Shown piece by piece: positions 57,007 to 64,000 of a DNA stretch of 64,000 nucleotides (its first letter is position 1; each line of letters opens with the position of its first letter). This DNA comes from Candidatus Planktophila limnetica (GTDB lineage: Bacteria; Actinomycetota; Actinomycetes; Nanopelagicales; Nanopelagicaceae). A program made the translations under genes and the position numbers. Location: assembly GCF_002288365.1 (NCBI RefSeq), contig NZ_CP016782.1:434001-498000 (forward strand), written 5' to 3'. Below the pieces are notes generated by a model that was not told the origin of the DNA, made no database searches, and was given only the letters and a program-made list of their open reading frames with translations.

Positions 57007-57162
57007 CCTAGATGTAACACAAGGTCGCACATGGGCGAAAAATGTGATGTGTCTGAAACTTTCCATGCGACTGTGCGTAATGCACATGGGGCACTTTTGC
57101 CCCATCTCAAAGGTGAGAGCCCCACGAATATTTCGCAGTTACAACGTTGAAAGTAGATACCT
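57004..57162 (+). promoter_or_regulatory. Structured amt-glnB leader
   Basis: Four hairpins are lined up: CACAT (57028-57032)/ATGTG (57042-57046), TGTGC (57072-57076)/GCACA (57082-57086), a perfect 8-bp ATGGGGCA (57086-57093)/TGCCCCAT (57098-57105) with a CTTT loop, and CTCA (57106-57109)/TGAG (57114-57117). TGGGGC (57087-57092) can also pair with GCCCCA (57119-57124), giving an exclusive alternative. TAACCT at 57004-57009 is a candidate -10. No known riboswitch was recognised. Confidence 0.55.
57031..57150 (+). CDS. Possible 39-aa leader peptide upstream of amt
   Basis: ATG 57031 has AAGG six bases upstream and reads MGEKCDVSETFHATVRNAHG and on to an SQLQR end, stopping 12 bases before the amt ATG. 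It spans the amt leader hairpins. It matches no family I recognise and could be a chance ORF or a regulatory leader peptide; its best claim is the SD and the position. Confidence 0.3.
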   Translation: MGEKCDVSETFHATVRNAHGALLPHLKGESPTNISQLQR

Positions 57163-58802
<1,640 letters not shown>

Positions 58803-58822
58803 GCGATTGTGCAGGGCTGAAG

Positions 58823-58828
58823 TAGGCT
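58823..58828 (+). promoter_or_regulatory. -10 element of leaderless ffh
   Basis: TAGGCT, six bases, ATG 58835. The same bases form the loop side of an inverted repeat GTGCAG (58809-58814)/CTGCAC (58829-58834). Confidence 0.55.
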
Positions 58829-58834
58829 CTGCAC

Positions 58835-60265
58835 ATGTTTGATGCTCTCTCTGCTCGCTTTGCCAAAACATTTGGCGGACTTCGCGCGAAAGGAAAGATT
58901 TCTTCTTCAGATATTGAATCTGTCATAGAAGAGATCAAAAGCGCACTTCTTGAAGCAGATGTTGCTCAAGAAGTTATCGATCTATTTACCGATCGCATTC
59001 AAAGTCAATCTGCGGCGTTATTGCCAACACTTCAGGCTGGAAGTAATCAAGCGCAGGCGATATTTGACGTTGTTAACTCAGAATTAATTTCAATTCTGGG
59101 TTCTGAAGCAAGGCGCATTCGTTTTTCCAAGAATCCACCGACTGTCCTTATGTTGGCTGGATTACAAGGAGCAGGTAAAACAACGCTTGCGGCAAAGTTA
59201 GCTAAGTTTTATAAAGATCAAGGCAATACGCCACTACTAGTTGCTGCTGATCTACAAAGACCAAATGCGGTAACTCAGCTGCAAGTTTTAGGCCAGCAAA
59301 TTGACGTGCCAGTGTTTGCACCAGAACAAGGAAATGGATCTGGTAACGCCGTCCAAGTTGCACGTGATGGAGTCGCATTCGCGCAATCAAAACTTTATAA
59401 CATGGTAATCGTTGACACAGCAGGTCGACTGGGTGTTGACGATGAACTGATGGATGAAGCTATTGCGATAAGAAATCAGATTAAACCTGATGAAATTCTC
59501 TTCGTTATTGACGCGATGATTGGTCAAAGTGCTATTAATACAGCGCGTGCTTTCGAACAAGGTGTTGGCTTTGATGGGTTAGTTTTAACAAAACTAGATG
59601 GCGATGCACGTGGTGGTGCAGCCCTTTCTATTACAGAAATTATCAAGCGCCCGATCATGTTTGTTTCAACGGGTGAAAAAATCAGTGATTTCGATCTTTT
59701 CTATCCAGATCGCATGGCTTCTCGAATACTTGGATTAGGCGATGTTGCCACGTTAGCTGAACAGGCAAAGAAAGCACTGAACCCTGAAACGAGTGCAAAG
59801 CTTGAGGAAAAGTTTGCACGAGGTGATGACTTCACATTAGAAGATTTCTTGGAACAGCTTGAAGCGATGGCAAAGATGGGATCCATGGGCAAGCTTCTTT
59901 CAATGCTGCCAGGTGCTGCTTCAATGAAAAAACAGATTGAAAACTTTGATGAAAGTGAAATCACTCGAACAAAGGCAATCGTGCAATCGATGACTCCGCA
60001 CGAAAGGCGTGACATTAAAGTTCTCAACGGGACCAGACGTTCACGAATTGCTCGTGGCAGTGGTCGCGCAGTTTCAGAAGTTAATTCACTGGTTGAAAGA
60101 TTTAGCGCAGCACAAAAGGCTATGAAACAGATGCGTAGCGGAAATGTTCCGGCCGGAATGCCGGCGGCAATGGGCGATATGAGGAGTGCGAAACCAGCAG
60201 TTGCACACAAGAAGAAGTCGAAGTCCGGTAACCCCGCCAAAAGGGCTGCAGAAGAGCGCGAGTAG
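58835..60265 (+). CDS. ffh: Signal recognition particle protein Ffh
   Basis: SRP54 GTPase, 476 aa. N domain, G domain with GLQGAGKTTLAAKLA, LLVAADLQRPNAVTQL, DTAGRLGVDDELM and TKLDGDARGGAAL, and a methionine-rich M domain (MGSMGKLLSMLPG ... RSRIARGSGRAVSEVN) that binds 4.5S RNA and signal peptides. A basic C-terminal tail rich in Lys (KKKSKSGNPAKRAAEERE) extends beyond the M domain. No 4.5S RNA gene was recognised in the window. Confidence 0.95.
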   Translation: MFDALSARFAKTFGGLRAKGKISSSDIESVIEEIKSALLEADVAQEVIDLFTDRIQSQSAALLPTLQAGSNQAQAIFDVVNSELISILGSEARRIRFSKNPPTVLMLAGLQGAGKTTLAAKLAKFYKDQGNTPLLVAADLQRPNAVTQLQVLGQQIDVPVFAPEQGNGSGNAVQVARDGVAFAQSKLYNMVIVDTAGRLGVDDELMDEAIAIRNQIKPDEILFVIDAMIGQSAINTARAFEQGVGFDGLVLTKLDGDARGGAALSITEIIKRPIMFVSTGEKISDFDLFYPDRMASRILGLGDVATLAEQAKKALNPETSAKLEEKFARGDDFTLEDFLEQLEAMAKMGSMGKLLSMLPGAASMKKQIENFDESEITRTKAIVQSMTPHERRDIKVLNGTRRSRIARGSGRAVSEVNSLVERFSAAQKAMKQMRSGNVPAGMPAAMGDMRSAKPAVAHKKKSKSGNPAKRAAEERE

Positions 60266-60304
60266 GCCTTAATTTCGCTTCCTGCGTATCTGATGGCAAG
60301 ATTA

Positions 60305-60321
60305 GCCCCCTGTGACGGGGC
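60305..60321 (+). terminator. GC-rich hairpin between ffh and rpsP
   Basis: GCCCC (60305-60309), seven-base loop, GGGGC (60317-60321), with a further CCC run at 60328. It lies 40 bases after the ffh stop and 102 before the rpsP start, in a 158-base gap with no other visible feature. No U-tract, so it may be a leader element instead of a terminator. Confidence 0.35.
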
Positions 60322-60423
60322 CCTCTACCCCCGAAACATCCAAGTCCATCGCTTGGCCAAAATGATTGCGCACCCCGCTGCGATCGAGTTGGCACGGCAT
60401 ACATTTACAGGAGCACAAGTTAC

Positions 60424-61002
60424 TTGGCTACAAAAATTCGCTTAATGCGCATGGGAAAAATTCGCACACCCTATTTCCGTATTGTTGTTACAGATTCACG
60501 TAAAGCTCGCAATGGTTTATCCATTGAAGAGATTGGCCGTTACGCACCTGGTCAAGAGCCATCACTGATCGAAGTTAATTCTGAACGTGCTCTTTACTGG
60601 CTAGGTACTGGCGCACTTCCAACAGAAGCCGTAGAGGCAATTTTAAAAGTTACTGGTGATTGGCAAAAGCACAAGGGTCTTCCTGGAACAGAAGGAACTC
60701 TTAGAGTTGCAGCACCAAAGCCACACAAGAGCGTTGCTTACGAAGCAGCTGTGAAGCAAGCAATGGATGAGCCAAAAGAAGGCGCAACAACTTTAAAGAA
60801 GAAAGCACAAGAAAAGTTGGCTGCAAAAGCTAATCCAGTTGTTGTAGAAGAAGCACCAGTTGCAGAAGCACCAGTTGAGGTTGTAGCAGAAGAAACTCCA
60901 GTTGCAGAAGCACCAGCAGAAGCAGTTGTTGAAGAGAGCCCAGCACCAGAAGTTGTTGCAGAAGTTACTCCAGAGGCAACTCCAGAAGCGGCTGCTGAAT
61001 AA
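60424..61002 (+). CDS. rpsP: 30S ribosomal protein S16 with long acidic C-terminal tail
   Basis: S16 assembles early in the 30S 5' domain. Residues 1-about 95 are the conserved fold ([30 protein letters not shown] ... [13 protein letters not shown]). The remaining about 95 residues are a linker plus a low-complexity Ala/Glu/Pro/Val tail with repeats of PVAEAP; S16 is normally 80-130 aa, so this 192-aa protein is long. The start is TTG at 60424, with AGGAG ten bases upstream. Confidence 0.95.
   Translation: MATKIRLMRMGKIRTPYFRIVVTDSRKARNGLSIEEIGRYAPGQEPSLIEVNSERALYWLGTGALPTEAVEAILKVTGDWQKHKGLPGTEGTLRVAAPKPHKSVAYEAAVKQAMDEPKEGATTLKKKAQEKLAAKANPVVVEEAPVAEAPVEVVAEETPVAEAPAEAVVEESPAPEVVAEVTPEATPEAAAE
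60850..60999 (+). repeat. Low-complexity Ala/Glu/Pro repeat in rpsP
   Basis: The 3' third of rpsP encodes short imperfect repeats of the form (P)VAEAP and VVEE/VVAE, with the DNA string CCAGTTGCAGAAGCACCAG occurring twice (around 60856 and 60898). It reads in frame throughout. Confidence 0.7.
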
Positions 61003-61004
61003 CA

Positions 61005-61244
61005 ATGATGGATGAAGCACTCGAACATCTTGTAAAAGGGATCGTCGATAATCCTGAAGATGTTGTTGTTAAAGAAAAAACACATCGTCGCGGAACCACA
61101 CTTGAAGTACGAGTAAATCCTGAAGACATTGGCAAAGTTATTGGTCGAAATGGCCGTACAGCTAAAGCTCTTCGCACTGTTGTCAGCGCAATAGCTGGTC
61201 GTACAGTGCGCGTCGATCTCATCGAGACCGACGAGGCTCGTTAA
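61005..61244 (+). CDS. khpA: KH-domain RNA-binding protein KhpA
   Basis: 79 aa, single KH domain with the GxxG loop in IGKVIGRNGRTAKALRTVV. Located between rpsP and rimM, its usual position. In Firmicutes KhpA pairs with KhpB (Jag) and affects cell division; function in Actinobacteria is less clear. The start ATG is two bases after the rpsP stop. Confidence 0.9.
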   Translation: MMDEALEHLVKGIVDNPEDVVVKEKTHRRGTTLEVRVNPEDIGKVIGRNGRTAKALRTVVSAIAGRTVRVDLIETDEAR

Positions 61245-61257
61245 CAACTTTTCGACG

Positions 61258-61761
61258 ATGCGTTTACTCGTGGGCCGTATTGGTCGCGCTCACGGAATTC
61301 TTGGTGAAGCGACAATCGAAGTTCGAACTGACGATCCAGATGTTCGCTTTGCCGTTGGCGCAACTGTCAATACAGATAAGCATGGCGATCTGACAATAGT
61401 TTCCGGTCGTGTTCATAATGGAATTTTGCTCTTAGGTTTTAAGGGCATTACAACACGCAATCAAGTTGAAGAACTACGAAATGAAATGCTGTACTCCGAT
61501 GTCGATATCGATGCATCAACGGGGGATGACGATGAGTATCACGTTCTACAACTCATCGGCTGTATTGCATATCTCGAATCAGGTGAAAAATACGGAGAAA
61601 TTTCTGACGTAATTAATTTACCGGGTCAAGATTTGTTAGCAGTTCAAACCGGCCAAGGTGAATCTCTTATTCCATTTGTGCACCAATTAGTGCCAGAAGT
61701 AGATGTTAAAAACAAACGAATAGTAGTTATTCCGCCTACGATTTCAGGGGAGATAAAATGA
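61258..61761 (+). CDS. rimM: 16S rRNA processing protein RimM
   Basis: 30S 3' domain assembly factor, 167 aa. N-terminal VGRIGRAHGILGEATIEVRTDDPDVRF and C-terminal PRC-barrel domain with INLPGQDLLAVQ and LIPFVHQLVPEVDVKNKRIVV. It overlaps trmD by four bases (ATGA). Confidence 0.92.
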   Translation: MRLLVGRIGRAHGILGEATIEVRTDDPDVRFAVGATVNTDKHGDLTIVSGRVHNGILLLGFKGITTRNQVEELRNEMLYSDVDIDASTGDDDEYHVLQLIGCIAYLESGEKYGEISDVINLPGQDLLAVQTGQGESLIPFVHQLVPEVDVKNKRIVVIPPTISGEIK

Positions 61762-62441
61762 GATTAGATGTTGTAACAATATTTCCAGAATACCTATCTC
61801 CACTGAAGTTATCTTTACTTGGCAAGGCTCAGGAAGAAGGATTACTTGAGATAAATATCCATGATTTACGTGCGCACGCAACGGATAATCATCACAGCGT
61901 TGATGACACTCCTTATGGCGGCGGCGCCGGCATGGTTATGAAAGCTGAAGTATGGGGATCAGCCCTTGATCCATTGTTGGTTAACGATGTGGATCTAATT
62001 ATTTTGACACCAGGTGGAAAGCGTTTCAACCAACGAATGGCAGAACAATTCTCTCAGTGCTCGCAATTAGTTTTTGCGTGTGGCCGATATGAGGGCATTG
62101 ATGATCGCATTCGCCAGTATTACTCCCAGAATAAATTTGCAGACAAGGGTGTTCGCGTTCACGAAGTTTCTATTGGCGATTATGTTTTGGGTGGGGGAGA
62201 AGTAGCGGCAATGGTGATGATTGAAGCCATCACCCGCTTGCTTCCAGGAGTTCTGGGCAATCCTGAATCAATTATTGAAGAGTCACATATGCACGAAGGA
62301 TTTGCAGAACATCCTGCATTTACCAAACCACAAACGTGGCGAGATATCGCAGTACCTGAGATTTTGCTCAGTGGAAACCACGCACAAATTGCAGCATGGC
62401 GCGCACAATCTGCAAAAGATAGAGCCGAAAAGAATTTCTAA
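61758..62441 (+). CDS. trmD: tRNA (guanine37-N1)-methyltransferase TrmD
   Basis: SPOUT methyltransferase that protects against frameshifting, 227 aa. The knot motifs are GRYEGIDDRI and SIGDYVLGGGEVAAMVMIEA; DDTPYGGGAGMVMK is the N-terminal motif. In most bacteria rplS follows; here the desaturase does. Confidence 0.95.
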   Translation: MRLDVVTIFPEYLSPLKLSLLGKAQEEGLLEINIHDLRAHATDNHHSVDDTPYGGGAGMVMKAEVWGSALDPLLVNDVDLIILTPGGKRFNQRMAEQFSQCSQLVFACGRYEGIDDRIRQYYSQNKFADKGVRVHEVSIGDYVLGGGEVAAMVMIEAITRLLPGVLGNPESIIEESHMHEGFAEHPAFTKPQTWRDIAVPEILLSGNHAQIAAWRAQSAKDRAEKNF

Positions 62442-62466
62442 CTCGCGCGTAACGCTTTTCGTGCCG

Positions 62467-62472
62467 TAGGCT
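62467..62472 (+). promoter_or_regulatory. -10 element of leaderless desaturase gene
   Basis: TAGGCT, seven bases, ATG 62480; no SD. Confidence 0.55.
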
Positions 62473-62479
62473 TTATTCC

Positions 62480-63448
62480 ATGTCCGAAGAGTCTGCAAGT
62501 ATCCAATCCCGACTTATTCGTGACCTCGAACCAATCGTTGCCGTAGAACTTGAGCGACATCTAGCGATTCAAAAAAATTGGTACCCACACGAATATGTCC
62601 CTTGGAGTGAAGGTCGCGATTTTGCGGGTCCACTCAATGGTGATGCGTGGGAGGCAAAAGATTCTCGGTTGAGCTCAGTTGCTCAAGATTCACTTATTCT
62701 AAATTTATTAACTGAAGATAACCTGCCGAGTTATCACACCGAAATCACTCTCTCAATGGGCAGAGATGGCGCATGGGGCAACTGGATAGAACGCTGGACT
62801 GCCGAAGAAGGTCGTCACGCAATTGTGATTCGCGATTATTTGATGGCAACACGTGGTGTTGATCCTTATGAGTTAGAGGATTTACGAATGGCCCACATGT
62901 CACTGGGTTATCAGACACCTTATGAAAATGACATGCTGCACACAATCGCCTACGTTTCCTTTCAAGAATTAGCGACCCGAATTTCTCACCGTAATACCGG
63001 AAAAATTTCTGAGGATCCAATTGCAGAAGGCATGATGCAGCGAATTGCATTGGATGAAAATCTCCACATGATTTTTTACCGTAATACTCTCAAAGCAGCA
63101 CTTGATCTAGAACCTAATGCAGCGATGCGAGCAATTGCAGATGTTGTAACAAATTTTGATATGCCCGGTGCCAACATGCCTGGGTTCGGTCGCAAAGCTG
63201 TTCAGATTGCTCTTGCTGGAATTTATGACATGCAGCAACATTTGGAAGAAGTAATTGCCCCTGTGCTTCGTGCGTGGGAAGTCTTTGAAAGAAATGATCT
63301 ATCTGGTGACGGCCTGGTAGCCCGCGATGAACTCAATGCATTTTTGACAAAAACCACGGAAGAATCAAATCGTTTTAATGAAAAACGTGAACATCACTTT
63401 GAGCGACTCATTGCTCGTGGACAAGAGCCAATTCGCATTCAAAAATGA
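62480..63448 (+). CDS. Acyl-[acyl-carrier-protein] desaturase, DesA family
   Basis: Ferritin-like di-iron enzyme introducing a double bond into acyl-ACP chains, 322 aa. Diiron ligands appear in WTAEEGRHA (ExxRH type) and in DENLHMIFYR, with an earlier Glu in LLTEDNLPSYHTE. Mycobacterial DesA1/DesA2 and plant stearoyl-ACP desaturases share this arrangement. Near the C-terminus residues 273-284 form a perfect EF-hand-like loop (DLSGDGLVARDE). The stop overlaps the next gene by four bases. Confidence 0.87.
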   Translation: MSEESASIQSRLIRDLEPIVAVELERHLAIQKNWYPHEYVPWSEGRDFAGPLNGDAWEAKDSRLSSVAQDSLILNLLTEDNLPSYHTEITLSMGRDGAWGNWIERWTAEEGRHAIVIRDYLMATRGVDPYELEDLRMAHMSLGYQTPYENDMLHTIAYVSFQELATRISHRNTGKISEDPIAEGMMQRIALDENLHMIFYRNTLKAALDLEPNAAMRAIADVVTNFDMPGANMPGFGRKAVQIALAGIYDMQQHLEEVIAPVLRAWEVFERNDLSGDGLVARDELNAFLTKTTEESNRFNEKREHHFERLIARGQEPIRIQK

Positions 63449-64000
63449 GTAAACGAGTAATATTTATCGAACACGACCACGTCAGTGAAGGTGGTCCAAT
63501 TTGGCACCAATTCAAAGTTCGTGGATTTGAAATAACTAGATTTGTTATTGTTGATAAAGAACATCAAAAGAGTCCAAATGTTTCGGTGCAGTGGCCGGAC
63601 TTACTTTCTTTCGATGTTGTCGTTGTCATGGGCGCGCCGTATGCCGCCTATGGAGATGACGTCGTTGGTAATTGGCTAATGCCAGAATTAGAAAAAATGA
63701 AAGAAGTGCACAACGCAGGGATTCCAGTACTCGGAATTTGTTTTGGTGGACAACTCATGTCACGCGTTCTAGGTGGCACAGTTTCACGATCCCCTCACGC
63801 CGAACTTGGTTGGTATGACATCCAAAGCAAAGATGTGGCACTCATTCCAAATGGTCCATGGTTTCAATATCACTGGGATCGCTTCACGCTACCGCCAGAT
63901 GCAACCTTGATTGCAGATAATGAATTATGCCCTCAAGCCTTTTCATTTGGGCGTACGTTAGGTCTGCAATTTCATCCAGAGATTGATGCACATGTTCTGG
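63445..64000 (+). CDS. Class-I glutamine amidotransferase-like protein (truncated by window end)
   Basis: Partial, 185 codons seen, running off the window. The nucleophile elbow is VLGICFGGQ with the catalytic Cys, and the later His is in LQFHPEIDAH. This is the GMP-synthase-like stand-alone GATase family (YfeJ type), which can hydrolyse glutamine or act on gamma-glutamyl compounds. The ATG overlaps the desaturase stop (ATGA). Given the polyamine genes elsewhere, a gamma-glutamyl amide hydrolase role is possible but unsupported. Confidence 0.8.
   Translation, partial: MSKRVIFIEHDHVSEGGPIWHQFKVRGFEITRFVIVDKEHQKSPNVSVQWPDLLSFDVVVVMGAPYAAYGDDVVGNWLMPELEKMKEVHNAGIPVLGICFGGQLMSRVLGGTVSRSPHAELGWYDIQSKDVALIPNGPWFQYHWDRFTLPPDATLIADNELCPQAFSFGRTLGLQFHPEIDAHVL

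Noticed and set aside
58809-58834. Hairpin GTGCAG/CTGCAC abutting the ffh start as a translational control element
   Set aside because: It spans the TAGGCT -10 hexamer; if ffh is leaderless the hairpin is not in the mRNA. At most it is a DNA palindrome.

Overview
This window is a gene-dense stretch of an actinobacterial chromosome. Its base composition is visibly AT-richer than most Actinobacteria, intergenic gaps are short (the longest is about 235 bases), neighbouring genes often overlap by 1 to 4 bases, and no mobile elements, tRNA/rRNA genes or CRISPR arrays are visible. Clade-specific markers (DUF3046 beside recA, ClgR after pgsA/cinA, an IclR/NdgR-type regulator divergent from leuCD, HU with a lysine-rich tail, a SepIVA-like coiled-coil protein, an Actino-pnp-like leader) place it in Actinobacteria. 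Low GC plus streamlining suggests a planktonic lineage of the Nanopelagicales (acI) type; that last step is inference.

Layout. 62-9456: a polyamine module with an aldehyde dehydrogenase, the PotDABC spermidine/putrescine ABC transporter, a PuuB-like FAD oxidase, an agmatinase-family hydrolase and, on the other strand, GABA aminotransferase. 9493-14794: dxr, rseP, ispG (isoprenoid precursors, site-2 protease) and proS, then a TauE permease. 15632-22446: rimP-nusA-ylxR-infB-rbfA-truB-ribF. 22563-31824: rpsO, pnp, an M16 peptidase, dapB, a glutaredoxin-like protein, azlCD (minus strand), thyX, dapA, RNase J. 31894-40327: ftsK, a RodZ-like protein, rimO, pgsA, cinA, clgR, a TetR regulator, DUF3046, recA and recX. 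40324-43096: ndgR against leuCD. 43335-49975: hup, plsC, ddl, an AsnC-like sensor domain, thiL, rpmB, recG, rsmD. 50005-56154: coaD, sepIVA-like, DUF177, rpmF, rnc, smc. 56173-62441: ftsY, amt, glnB, ffh, rpsP, khpA, rimM, trmD. The window ends with an acyl-ACP desaturase and a truncated glutamine amidotransferase.

The gene order resembles a compressed version of one long block of a mycobacterial chromosome, with notable absences (no glnD after glnB, no fpg between rnc and smc, no gpsA between plsC and ddl, no rplS after trmD). Fourteen genes carry a TANNNT hexamer 6 or 7 bases before the start codon and no Shine-Dalgarno sequence, which points to widespread leaderless transcription; others have clear SD sites.

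No obviously new multi-gene system (defence, secretion, biosynthetic) is present. The most interesting items are non-coding or at gene edges: a structured amt-glnB leader with a 39-codon upstream ORF, a GC-rich structured leader before the FAD oxidase, a nested hairpin abutting the hup ribosome-binding site, an rpmB terminator buried in thiL codons, a probable CTG start for rnc, a recX with no normal start codon in its conserved N-terminal region, and an EF-hand-like loop in the desaturase.
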